From assembly GCA_029851415.1 (NCBI GenBank), contig CM056744.1, positions 101,589,338 through 101,653,337 on the forward strand: a DNA stretch of 64,000 nt, read 5' to 3'. Made by a program: the position numbers and the translations under genes. Positions 45,238-58,500 of the stretch are shown piece after piece. This stretch comes from Eretmocerus hayati (lineage: Eukaryota > Arthropoda > Insecta > Hymenoptera > Aphelinidae). The stretch's first letter is position 1. Each line of letters opens with the position of its first letter. The notes beneath the pieces are model-generated. The model made no database searches. It saw nothing but the letters and a program-made list of their open reading frames with translations, and had not been told where the DNA came from.

Positions 45238-47448
45238 CATAGATTCAAAGGCGGATATTCGTGTACTGGCTGTAGTTCGAGTTGGTATTAGAGTTTCTCA
45301 TAGACTTGCTCATTCAGGAGCCCCTATTACATCAGTCGATATATCATTTCTAGGTCACTTATCACTTTCTGTATCAATCGCTTCCACATCGATCTGCGAT
45401 CGTATAAGATTGGAAAAACTGTAGATTTAAACACTACGAAGTACGTACACATTTTCATGATTTTTAATTAAATAGATAAGCCAACGGTTCATACATTCTA
45501 AGATGTAAGTTTCAGAAAAGAGTCACTTCGTTCAAGATTTGTTCAGAATTTTGACCAAATACTTTTGATCTTCGCTGATATGATAAGAAATCTGAGATAT
45601 CATAGAAAGAAATGATATGAAGATTGAAAGAAATCTACTGCAGTATTCTGTCACTCGTGTTGAGGCATGAGAACTAGAATTACTGAAAAACCATCGCGAA
45701 AGCTTTCACCATTCCTACTTACGGTTGAAAAATATGCAACTACTTGGGTTACTTGATGGTGCGTCTATGACGGGATTTCGGCCATCAATTAATATTTTTT
45801 GGAAGGAAAAATTCTTCCAGTGAACAAAAAACTCTCCCTTTAGGAATTCAAAAGCAGTGCAAATGCCATGTAAGTTGCTTGACATTGTATAGCTTTCTCA
45901 AATTAGAGTGTTACAAATAAGACCTGCAAAACAATTACCAATAGAATATATAGGTATCTTGGGATTGTGCATAAAACTTTGACGGTTGAAAATACAAGGT
46001 GTTTTCTATAATAGGTTCAAACAGTCAAAGTAGACTATTTAGTCAATTTTTTCGGGGGCCTCTGTGAAAGGATTAAAAAATGAATATTTTGGAAACCAAT
46101 TCATGAGCCCATAACTCATTTTGTATGGTTCTGTAAGGAATACAGATGGTTTTTTTTTTTTTTTTTGATAGTTCCAATGAGTTCTTGATGAGTAGGGGCG
46201 AGCATGAGTCACCTTTGGTTTCTCAAGATCAACATAAAAATACTTTTCTCACGTACAGACTTTTCATCCTAGATAAAGATTCGATTCAGAGTCTAAATAG
46301 CCTGCTGCGCCTCGATAAAGATGAAAAAAAAAAAAAAAAATGGAATCACGCATCGGAACCACGGCACAGATGCGCCCACTTCAATACGACGATCGTTACT
46401 TACGAAAATTTTCGGTGTCGAGATGTTATAAATGTGACACAGCAAAAGAGGAATGAGGAGGAAAAAATGGGAAGAAGGGTAGGTAGCTCTCCGTCGACAA
46501 CAAATGAGTTGAAAAAGCCGCCGTCAACGAAACGAGTAAGGAGATTCCCTCCCTGCAGTCAAAGAGAGAGAAAGAGTCGGGAGTATATAATAGACAAGTG
46601 CACACGTACATACATACATACATATTACCTACACTCTAGATGAAACTTTCTCGTTGACACTCAAAGAAGCTCTCCAGAGATCTGCTCATCTCATCATCAG
46701 AGACAGACTGAGACGACCCTAAAGCATCATCAGAAACTCTTGACTTGATTCCGCATCTACATATCTATACCAAGAGCGAGAAGACGGACAAGTAGTAATG
46801 GTACGAGTATGGTCAGACCGTCGTAACCCCTCACCCTTATTATAACAGTGGAGGATATAATTTCAGTAGTAAAAGTTACGTTTGGTCAGACGGGCGTAGA
46901 TTTTGGGCTTGGTATGAGCGATTTGGAAAGTGTAATGCGGATAGGAAATCTTGGTGAAGCTATTTTGATGGTAACAACATCTTGAGCGTATGGGAAATTT
47001 GATAGTTTGATGGGTGTTTGGGTCGATACTCGTGGATAGGGGTTATACTGGAATGCGTTGGATGCATCAGATGCATACGAAATTAATTGTTTTATTGAGG
47101 GTCACAGGTGGTGAGGAGAGCATTATGGTGAGCTGTAGGTTTGTCTTTGAAGATATAAGTAAAATTATCAGAGTCGAGCTACAGAATTTGAAAACGATAG
47201 AGGATGAATATCACGATTGAGACTATAGATCTTTGTTAAATAGTATTTAAATCATTAGCATGTGGCAAATGGCACACTTACGAGATCTTTTAGGGGCTCA
47301 CTTTTGAGCTCGGAATAGCCCTCAGAAGGATTCAAAATTCATGTTTACGACGTAAAGTCATCTGAACTTTCGAAATATGTGATCAGAATTCTTGTTCGAG
47401 GCGATCCTAATAAGCTACCTTAAATTTTTTCCAAAAAAATACGATCAC
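45238..47448. other. Intergenic stretch with simple repeats
   Basis: Poly-T at about 46149-46166, poly-A at 46325-46340 and a short (ACAT)n run at 46607-46623. A TATATAATAG at about 46582 after a GA-rich stretch could be a promoter, but I find no gene after it. Confidence 0.35.
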
Positions 47449-47690
47449 AGTATGTACCTTTCATAAATAATGGATCATGTAGGGTCTCACTAAAACAGTG
47501 ATATTTTTAATATACTTCGTCGTACGGGAATTTTGAAGAAAGCATCTTAAAGATCACAGAAAAATCTATCGATTCATGTGCTTAAAAATTCATTGCGTCA
47601 CAGTAAGAGCAATATTTCAATCTGATATATATGAGTGATGATTCAGAACTCACTTTAAAACGTCTTGAAAAGGATAGTATTAGTCACTCC
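47449..47690. repeat. Single arm of the ACAGTACC foldback family
   Basis: It starts ACAGTATGTACCTTTCATAA, then TAATGGATCATGTAGGGTC and GAAAGCATCTTAAAGATCAC. This is the same order as the left arms at 48276 and 53192. The opposite arm is missing, so it is a broken copy. Confidence 0.65.
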
Positions 47691-48275
47691 AAGATATTCG
47701 TAACGATAATAATACAATCGACCTTCACTTGCTATATTACGGTCTGGATTTGACACTATTCTTTTTCCAACTGACAAACTCATTAATTATGAGACGAAAG
47801 ACGATTCTTCTTTATTCATTGTACATCAAATCACGGGTGCGTTCCTTTCATGAATATTCCACGTATGTATCACATCGAGAGGGGGTTCTTGCTTTAGAAT
47901 CAAATTCCGTCTGATGAAAAATGCAACAAAATTGAAAAAAAAAACGAAGTACTAGTGTTTAGAATGCTCACTGTCTTACTGTATTTTCTTATAGCCAGAT
48001 TTTGAATACCATAAAAAGGGCCATTATACCATCTACTCGACCTTGACTAATTTTCCAACATTAGTCGAGGCATCAGGGTTTGTAACTTTACGTTGGAATT
48101 TCTTAGACTGGATCCGACTCTTTATTTCACCTGTAACTGATTTGTCTGTAAAAAAAATGAGTCATTAATCACAATCTTACACGATTGATGGCAACAATAT
48201 AATTTCGTACCCTATAGCTTAGTGCATTATCAAAATTTTTTATGATTCGAAACGAAAACCCGAAGTATAAAAGGC

Positions 48276-49369
48276 ACAGTACCTTCCAAAATTAATGGAT
48301 CATCCATGGTCTCATTAGATCCATGATTACTCTGACCTACTTCATCGGGCGAAGATTTTGAAAAAGCATCTCAAAGATCACGAAAAATCTATCAACTTAT
48401 GTGTTTCAAACATTTTTTACGCACTTTTCAAGTAGCCGTGATCGAAGTTGGAAATCTAAAACAGTTCTTCGTTAGTGGGTCACCTACAACTTTAACGAGA
48501 GTGATCTGATCACAAAAATTCTCAGTGGATCTTATAGATTGTTTCAAAACCTACAATTTCCCCCTTTTTAGAGTTTCCTGTACGACCTTTCCTGTCCGAG
48601 TAACGAGCTTGAAAAGAAAACTCTGTCTCACCTAGGGTGCTTACGGAGATACCGAGGCTGGCATCTGTTTTGTTTCATCTTGCTCTATTCTAGAGCAAAA
48701 ATTCACGGAAAAAATATCACGCCACATAATTTTGACGAAAAATGACCTTATTTTTCCAGAATACTTTATCAGATCTTATCTTACATGTGACTTGTACGGA
48801 CAAAACAAGAAATGAATCAATTTTCTCAATGAAACTTGAGAAATCGTTGTTACCTGAAATCTGAGACGAAATCTGATAAAACATTCTGAAAGATGAGATC
48901 TTTTTGCGTCCAACTCACGTGATGTGATATTTTTTTCATGAAGTCTTGTCGGAGAATAGAGCAAGACGAAACAAAACAGGTGCCAGCCTCGGTATCTCCA
49001 TAAGCACCATATGTTTTACAGAGTTTTCTTTCGAAGCTCGTTACTCGGACGAGGAAGGTCGTTAGAGGAAATTTCAAAAGAGGAAATTGTAGGGTTTGGA
49101 ACGATCTACAAGATCCCGTAAGAATTTTTGTGATCGGATCACTTTCGTCAAAAAAGTAGGTGGTCCACTGAAGAAGAATTTTTTTTAGATTTCTGACGTC
49201 GATCAAAGCCATATAAAAAGATCATTAAAAATGTTTGAAACACACGAATGAATACATTTTCTCGTGATCTTTGAGATGTTTCTTTCAGATTTTTTTACAA
49301 TAGAGTAGGTTGGAGTGATCGTGGATTTAGTGAGACCATGGATGATCCATTAATTCTGGAAGGTATTGT
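48276..49369. repeat. 1.1 kb foldback element, arms of about 510 bp
   Basis: The left tip ACAGTACCTTCCAAAATTAA and the right tip, reversed, ACAATACCTTCCAGAATTAA begin arms that pair almost to the centre (48780 against 48855). Both arms carry GATCATCCATGGTCTCA, GAAACAAAACAGGTGCCAGC-type text, GATACCGAGGCTGGCA and CTCGTTACTCGGAC. The loop is only about 70 bp. It has no coding content. Confidence 0.88.
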
Positions 49370-50269
49370 ATATGTTTTTATACTTGATGTAGAACCCGCT
49401 CAACCTCTTGAGTTTGGTGAAAAATTGGCATTTTACGAACTGAGGCATCTAATATGTATGGCAAGTACATTCATTCGATGGGATTCTTTGCTATTATAAG
49501 AGATTACTTATATTTTGTGACACTAATGAAAGTATGCCCGGTGAGCCGCAAAGTGATTGCATCTCCAACTAAATTTCTAAGTGTGTGCTCTAATTAGTAT
49601 AGCTTGATTGATGATTGATGCTGTGATTTTTTAGTTCGATTGTGACAGTGATGTGATTGATTAATCGACTAATTGGGATTTGGGTCATGTATCAAAGCTT
49701 AAAATTGACACCGGGAAAAACTATTCGATTCTGATGCATTTTGCTAGCTCACGGGTTCTAATCAAAATGTTGTGAGATTTTGAGAAGCGCGAAACCTCAA
49801 GAACGAGGTGCAAATACTATTTTATGCAATTTTACAAGCACCCAAACATCGAAGAATTGCATAAAGTATATTTTAATCACTTCTAGCAACGATCAATCAT
49901 GTGAATATTTCATAAAGGTCATGCTAAGAAAATGCATTGTTATTAAAAGCTACCTGGAGAACTACTGTTTGGAAAAGTAACGATAAAATATAGAGATTAC
50001 ACTGAACGAGACTAACCCTTAATTAACACTGTGAAATTTTGTGACACTCCAATTACCGTGGTGAAATTTTGGCACACGGCCCTAAAATTGTCACCTTTTT
50101 GAGAAACGTTGAAGATGAATGTATAAAAGGATTATCTTGATGGGCACCAACCACTTATGATACAGTATGAATGACGAACCAGTCTTTGAGTGGTAAAGAA
50201 GTGTTCAGGTTTCCATGAAAAATTCCTGAAAAAAAACCACTTCTGTGAAATAAGCTGATGAAAAAGTTG
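49370..50269. other. Intergenic stretch without a supported gene
   Basis: AT-rich sequence. No gene, RNA or bounded repeat seen. Confidence 0.4.
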
Positions 50270-52450
50270 ATGATATTTTATTCCATTCTATTTCATTTCA
50301 CTTTAAAAAATTGAACGGTCACAAGGCCCTTATGTAATTACAATTACTCATTCATAAGTATATAGCAAGCACTACGAATTACAGGAACGTTAGGATCATC
50401 TCCAAAACTATTAACATAGTTGCGCACCAATAGAATACACTCCAGAAATTGCTACACTGCACAATCCCGGCCCTTAGAAAGTTGGAGGAACATGGAACAT
50501 GGGAAATCCTACTTTCGGTGGAATCACTTATATGCATTTTGATCCATAAGCAATGGCGAAGCTATGAAGAAGTGTGATAATAAATGTAAATGGACAGATT
50601 TCAATATGAATAACAAAAACATAAACCTGAAACAGATCAATTTGAAGGAGAACATCATTCAATAAAAATCAACGGAAGAAGAATATAACCATCAATCATG
50701 CTTAAGAATGGAATTCTTCCCCAGAACCTTGAAATTAGTGTTAGCATGATTTACAACAACATGGTTTGGGAGATCATTCTATCATTTGACACATGTACGT
50801 ATGGTCGAATCTTTTGTTACTGAAAGATTCTGTGATGGCAGTCTAAATGAAAGATTGGGTAGACCTACAGTCCCACTTGCGAGTGATTGAAATCCAACAG
50901 TTTAGACTGAATGCACGTGTTAAAATGAGAAAGAAATCTCAGCGTCAAGATGTCATGATAATGATATAATTCATTTACAATTGCAATGCAAACTTTTTTT
51001 TGTACTGGCACTCATAATTACCATCGAACACATGCATAGAATGCAGACTCTTGGAAGACAAATATCTTTTAAGAGTCTGTGCTGAATTTTTTCAAGTGCA
51101 TAGATATTCGATTTGGACTTACGTAAGTTAAAGGCAAATCAACGAAATGTACAAGTATCTTATACTCTCAACATTGATGAAATCACTCAAATTTTTCTTG
51201 ATAAAGCGTTGTAAACGACTACATTTCTCCACTATAAAGATTCTACATGTTCACTAAAAAAAGTTTTCTTCAAAAAATCCTAGATCTCTCTGATCATATC
51301 GAATCGCGACAACATCTGATCACCGATTCAGTAATCAAATTCGATCAGCTCTCGATTTCTCATGAATGACATGATGTGACACATCAGACAAATTTAATTT
51401 AAAGCTCGTTTATGATAGACCACATGAAGAGAGCATCACGATCCTTTCGCACCCATAAAAGCATTGCGAGCAGAGTTGACTTTATAGAATTCGTCAGCGC
51501 TGGAAATCATTGACATCAATAGCACAAATCAAAACTCAACAATATTTACAAGCAAATGACGTATCATCTATATAAATGATAAAAAATATTGGCCCAAGGT
51601 ATAGCTTTAAGAGGCCCCTGATTGACAAGTGAAGAATTTCAAAATTCATTGATTCTGACCGACTATTCAAGATCTGCTCGATACATATAACGAAATCGGC
51701 TCAATTAAACCAGGATCGAACCATAATCCCTTGATCGACAGAATCGAAAGCTTTAGAAAAATAAGTGTAGTTAGAGTCCATTTGAAAATGTTCCTCGAGC
51801 ATCTTGAAGATATTCTCCGAGTAAATCAAGAGGTTTGAAACAATCGATTTTCCCTAAATAAAACTATGTTGTTCCTGAGCAACAAACTGACATCATGAAC
51901 TTTCCTGCCATGATAGAATCAAAATTTTTTGATACAATACTTGAGATTAAAACAGATCTATAATTGGGGATTTGTGACTTATCACCTTATTTCAAGATGA
52001 GCATGACATCAAATAACTTCCACTTTCTCAGAAAATCTCACTCTGTGAAGATTGATCATATAGCTGGGTAATATCAGAAAAGTCATATTAAAAGTTGCAA
52101 GGTTCTTTTTGAAATTGATTCTGTGAGTGCGAGTAGGTCTCAAATTTGCCATCAAAGCTTGAGAAAGGTTAATATTGTCAAAAATGAACGTTTTGACCCT
52201 TGAGAATGGCGGACTTTGAGTACTCGATTCATCGATATCTTTGAAAAAATCGATAAGAACATTTGGAACAGTCGAATTTGAAATAAACAAACCATGATAT
52301 ATGGGTTTACATATATAGCTCGCGAGGCACTGGTAAGAAGTATCAGCGTTTTAGCCATTGAACAAATTTTGGTTGCACCAAAGTTTCACCAGAGTGTTGA
52401 TTAAGGGTTGTAATAGAAAATATGAGATCATCCTTGAAACATGCACGAAA
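50270..52450 (-). mobile_element. Decayed LINE with reverse-transcriptase motifs
   Basis: Reading the minus strand from about 52450 down, frames interrupted by stops and shifts contain FSKAFDSVDQGIM (about 51790-51740), LGPIFFIIYIDDTSFACKYC with the YIDD active site (about 51600-51540), and NDLPNHVVVNHANTNFKVLG (about 50790-50710). They end in AAGGGCCTTGTGACCGTTC and an A-rich tail near 50280. Order and spacing fit a non-LTR reverse transcriptase of Jockey/CR1-like type. The 5' border is uncertain. It lies just downstream of the nrf-6-like gene. Confidence 0.72.
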
Positions 52451-52554
52451 TAATCTACACTAATATTTTATCGATGATCTTAGAGATCATCGACAAAATT
52501 TTCGAGTTCTCTTTCCAAGTAGCTAAGTGAAATGTCGAGAATTTATTTGTATGA

Positions 52555-55500
52555 TCACTGATACCGTGCTAGATCCCTACTTCTTTCGTCATCCTTTTCT
52601 TTTCTCCGTGAAGATTTATTTGTATCTGAGAAAATCATTTTCTCTAAGACTAGAACAGGTTTTTCATAAAATATACTGAAGAAGAATGCTGCAAAAATAG
52701 CCTGGCTCAAATCACTCAGGAGTAGTGGAAACTAGAAATGAAAGAAAAAAGAATAATTCCATCTCAAGTTATGTGTAAAGTTTATTTTGAACATCCGTCT
52801 GTAGAAACTTACAATCTTGTTATCGTTGAGATATGAAGATGATCTTGTTGTACCAATTCTTAGAATAGGGAACAAAGCGTGTACAAGATAAATACTGTAA
52901 GATATTTTGCTGAGTGGTGAAAAATATTTCCACGTAAGTATCATGCGTATAGGACCTGGAATATTACAAATTCATGAAATAACAACTCAAACCTTTATCA
53001 GAAAATTCTAACAGTTACGCATGGATCAGTGTAAAATTCAAACTAAATAAAGGAATCTCTCGTTATTCGCGGTTTTCGTATCCACTGTTTTTTGAAGTGC
53101 ACTATTCCATAGTTATCCGCGGTTTATCCCTCGATTACCTGTCCTAGTTTCCCAATGGTGACGCTGTGAAAAAAGTCGTTTGCCAAAAATTACAGTACCT
53201 ATCAAAATGATTGGAGCACGGGTTACTTCTCTAAAACAGCGATTACTCGGACGTCCTTAGGTCTACGTCAATTTTACAGAAAGCATTTGGGAGATGATAA
53301 AAAAAGCTATCAATTCATGTCTTTCAAAGATTTTTCCAACCCAAAGCTCATGTTGTTGATTGGCTCCGAAAAGTGAAAAATTCTCCACTTCAATCAATCA
53401 TCGATCGTATATCGAGAAATAACGATATCGTAGAAATCCTTGCAGGATTTTGTAGCTCTTTTCAAGATCATCAGAATTGTTTTTTTATACATGACTCTAC
53501 GGCTTTTTGCACCCGACTCACGAGCGATCAAATGAGAGCAAATTCACACGCGTTGAGGGTAGCGGAGATACAAAGAAATGCGTAACCAAGGATTTCGACG
53601 TGAAATCTTCTAAAAGTCATAAAATATGAATCAGTTATTGTTCAGAACTCGCTCGAAACGACCTCAGACAGCTAAAAGAAGAAAATGCTTATACCTCTAG
53701 ATCACCAGTACCCTCAACCCGCACCAACTCCTCTTTGCCAGATCACTCGTAACTCGAGTGAAAAAACCCGTGGAGTAATGTATAAGAATACGATTTTGAA
53801 GGTCGTAAAAAGAGCTACAAGATCCCGCAAGAATTTTTGCGCTATCATAATTTCCCGACGAATGATCGATAATTGATTGAAATGAAAAATTTTCCGCTTT
53901 GCGGAGCCCATTGGAACCATGAATTTCGCGGCAAAAAATATTCCAAAGGACATGAATTGATAGCTTTTTCTCTCGTCTTTCAAATGCTTTTTGTAAAATT
54001 GCCGTAGACCCAAGGACGTCCGAGCGGCTAATCGCTGTTTTAGTGAAGAAACCCCTGTTCCATTCATTTTGATGGGTACTGTATGCTTGATTCATTTCGT
54101 GTTTTTGAACGTGACTAATTTCGAAGATAAAAAGTCAGGGATCTCTTGTTTTGCTCGAATCCAAATCCTGGTATAGGTACAAATTCGATTTTTGCTCTCC
54201 TCTTAGTGTGCTCTGTTTTGTTTGAATTCATCCATTCAAAATTCTTGCTTACAACCAATTCAGCAATATATTAGGACTCTTTCAGGAACGAGAGTATAAA
54301 AATTTACAATAAAAGAAGGTAAAATGTGACAGGATTCATACGGAAACTACAGCTTTGATATGTTCAATATACAACTTTTTGGAATATTATATCTACAGAG
54401 TGTATGTACAAACGGTCACCTTCACAACTAGGTGTTTTCTTAAAATTTACTCGCTAGAATGTGAGCTTTCTGACGACGATCTAGACATGTCGGAACGCAT
54501 TACCCTTCAGTGCGATTGCTCATAAGAACAATACTTCTTTATCCGCGGTGGTGGTATCCGCGGTACTCTTTCGTAACGAATTAGCTGCGGATAACGAGAG
54601 ATTCCTCTATCTCCATCTGGTTTATTTAGGGTGATGACAGAGAACCCGCCACGACGCGATTCTCATGCCATTTGACGACACGACACCTCCCGACACGACA
54701 CGTAATTTATTCCGATGAAGCCAACCATCGATGGATTTGATAGAACCAGTCACGGGTTGTGAAAATGAATCCAATCCATCGATAGTTGGGTTCACCAAAA
54801 TGAATTATGTGTCGTGTCGAGTGGTGTCGTGTCGTGAAATGGCGTGAGAATCGCGTCGTGGCGGGTTGTCTGTCATCACCCTTACATGGAAATCTAAAGA
54901 GAATCTGAACAAGATGTCCAACTAAATACACAGTACCGTGACAAAATTTGTGAAAGGTCGTATGGAATTCTCTCTTGCTTCTACTTAACGGCAACTGCTC
55001 GGGCCCAGATAGACGAGGAAAAATACTACTTTCCTGTGGTTTGGATCTTTTTTGCAGCTCCTCTTAGTGGCTAAACAGCTGATGTAATTTCAAGTATTTG
55101 GAAGAAAGAACATTTTCACCCGATCAGCTGATGTAGTTTGGATGCGGGTTATCATTAAACAAATTCACAAAAAGCATCTTAAAGAGCAGAAAAAATCCTA
55201 CTTGCAATGATTATTCAAGTATTTATCACGTCGTGTGAGCAAGAGTTTGAGGTCTCTCACATTAGCCAAATTCTTGGATTTTCAATGAAAAACGGTGAAA
55301 AACGTCAAAAATCGATGGTTTTGGCTACATTGACAGCTCTCTCACTCTTGCTCACACGGCGTGATAAATACTTGAAAAATCAATGCAAATGAAATTTTTT
55401 CGCTTTCTAAGATGCTTTCTGTAAAATTGTTTAATCTTAACCCACGTCCAAATTGCAGTTGTCCAAGTAAGAATGTTTTTTATTTGAAATTCTTGAAATT

Positions 55501-58500
55501 ACATCAGCGTCTAAGCCACTAAGAAGGGCTGCAAAAAAACCACAGCCCCCCAAAATCAGTATTCTTTCATCTTCAAAATACTCTTCAGAAAATTTCGCTG
55601 CGTTGATCTGGTCCCGAGCAACCGACGTTATATAGAAGCAAAAAAAAATCCCATACCATCTTTCACGGATTTTTGCACGGTAAGTTGTAAGAGATGAGCA
55701 TTTAAACAGTGTCGCAATGTTGAATGCAAAGTGTAAAATTTATTATTGGATTATTTTTCTGAGTTCGAACGACTTACGAAGTAAATATATATATCAATCT
55801 CATTTTTATACCTGCACAATCGTGGATGCTTGAATAGATTATCCAGCAAAGTGCTATAGACCAATTCAGTCTGAGCATCAACATCAATGGAATATCCCGG
55901 ATTGCATTATAGTTTGGAGATGCTAAAACAGACGACCCCAAGATCGCAGACCATATTGTAATCGCAAGTGTCAAGATCCATCCAAGAGGAATAACCCACT
56001 GAAAAGAAATAACTTCCAATCATTTTTCATAAAAAATTGTGCCTACACCACTGTGTCGTACGTAATGTATTATACTCAATATTGATTCGTTATGCATAAT
56101 TTTAATACACCAGTTTGGATACTCAAAACATGAATATTTCTTCCGGTATATAATTTACAAATGGAAGTGTATGAACGTAAGCTCTCTCAAACGAGGAAAA
56201 TTAAGGTTATATTCATGACAATTGAGAGTCCGAATGCGGTTTTAAAATTTTCTCTGCAACACCTTGAAAGAAACTCACGGGAGTTAATCATCAGTTAACG
56301 CGAGTTAACTGATGATAACAGTTAATTGTTATCACAACTGCTACAATTTGCTGTTAGTAGATATAGCTCGCGGACGTCACCATAGGCCTATAACCAATCA
56401 CCCGGGTGAGTGATTGGTTTCGGACTAGTATATTATGTATCGAGTTGCCGAAAATGCACCCATTTAACAAAACGTAACAGCACGAGTTTTGTTAATAAAC
56501 GCGTTTTCGGGCCGAGATGCATACAGAATTTTGTCGCTATTCATCGGGGAAGCCGACTTTCGACGATGGACGCCATAAAATTTTTTCTGGGACGTATTTA
56601 CGTTGGAAAGAAAAATGTCAATTTTTGCAAATAGTCTGAAGAAAGGGCATGAAATAACTCTTTTACGGTCATTGAGGCTTCCAGGGAGGGTCAAAAGGAT
56701 TGAGAAAGGATTTTTTGACTATTTTAACCCTTAGCTGGCACACCTCCGCCAAATAACATAGCTGGCCAACTTGGCTCGATTCGACCCACGCCTAAAAATT
56801 GATGCTGTAGCTATTATATTGAATCTTTTGACTAAATTTTTTTGTAGCTTCTTTGATATGTTTTTGATCGGTCAATGTATCCAGATATCCTCCAAAGTCG
56901 AATAAAAAGTTCCAAAAAATACATAAGTCCAGAATTATGCAAAAAATCACCTCTTTCACTAAAAAAATTGTAGATGGCGCAATTTTCATCCAAATGAGCT
57001 GAAAATTCAACTGAATCATCTCAAGATGAGGTCAATTCAAGAAAAAAAAGCGCAAGAGTGAATCTTGGAAAAAAGGTATTGATTTCGACTTATTTCGCCC
57101 GATGAATTGAGAATTTTTATTCTCACCCAATATGCCGGAATGAAGACCTCCATTGGAAGATCGACCCCTGGACTATTTTTTTCCCATATCTATTTGATCT
57201 TGACATAACTCAGTTGAATTTTCAGCTCATTCCATTGAAAATTGCGTCCTCTAGAATATTTTAAGTGGAAAGGCCTTTTATGCAATTTTTTGCAATAATT
57301 TATTATTGCAACAATAAAATGCAATGAAAAATAGCGTGCATAGCTGGCACACCTGGGTACTTTAGACCCAGCGGCAATTTCGCTTGGCTGTGGTGGGAAG
57401 ACGCGCGCGCCAGACCTGTTACTATATGCACGGTCGGTACGTGGCACATCTTGACTACCAACAAATTTCACCCTGAGCCCAGGAAACTTCGAATTACGAG
57501 CGTGGCGATCTCATAAAAAAGGCCTTCGGTCGAATAGACCCACGAGTGCCAACCGAGGGTTAACATAGTGCTAACTGGAAAGATTGTTTTCAATTTTTTT
57601 CAGACCCCCCTGGGGACGCTTTAGACCAGGTTGCACCAGAACTACTCATATCAATTTTTTTTCAAACGGCTTCGTTGGTTTGCGGCTGAACTGTGGATGT
57701 GTGGATTGATTAATCTCGAAATCCGATGTGAAATCACGAATAAGTCAAGAGTAAGAAAAAAATACATTGGAAGCCGCCGCGGCCTCGTAGATAAGGACCT
57801 TGCCTTCAAGCAGAAGGCTTGGGTTCGAATCTCGGCCGGCATCAATGTGAATTTTCATTAGTGATTTTCGATGGCTTCGGTGGTTCGGGACCCACTTTAA
57901 ACTGTAGGTTCCGCTCAATAACTTCGAAACAAGGTTGGAAATGCGTTAGTAAATAAAAAAAATACTCCCGTTAGCGAAATACCTTTGGTCATAATAGATC
58001 AAAAAAATCACACGAATTTACCCTCACCCTGTAAAACCGCTCCAGAGTCTCGATGAATTTAAGAACTTTTGAATAAATACACAAGATTGCCATAAATTGT
58101 AAAGTACTTGATAATCAACTTAGTTCTAAGGGAACGGTTACAAGTAATCAGAGAATTCTTACCTTTTTTGGTTTTACTCCTTCAGTCACAAGGTATGCCA
58201 TAAAAATACCAAAAAGCCATGGAGTTGCTCTTGTCTGAGGAATTGGATAAGTTGCTGCGAAAGATTCTTTCATCAGAGTGAAACTGTAGAAAAAAATAAT
58301 ATTCAACTAATATTTCAGTCAAAGCATTGATTTTCCATTACAAAATGGGTTTTATATAAAATTCATACTTCCACTCTTGATTTAGATAGAAAGCTGGATA
58401 CTTGTTCACAGCCACCATCGATGCTGTGAATATTTGACAAGCTACCATTAAAAATAGCATTATTGCCAAACCAATTTTTGGCTTTTTCCACAGTGCAATA

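Noticed and set aside
46146..46643. 165-codon plus-strand frame
   Set aside because: It runs through poly-T, poly-A and ACAT repeats; the codons are simple-sequence and show no domain.
48850..49212. 120-codon minus-strand frame
   Set aside because: It lies wholly in the arm of the foldback at 48276-49369, and its text is mirrored in the other arm.
53697..54095. Overlapping 132- and 117-codon minus-strand frames
   Set aside because: Both fall inside the foldback at 53192-54082 and have no protein motif.
57772..57841. Functional tRNA gene
   Set aside because: Two acceptor-stem mismatches, A instead of T at position 33 and no pol III terminator nearby; kept only as a SINE-like repeat.
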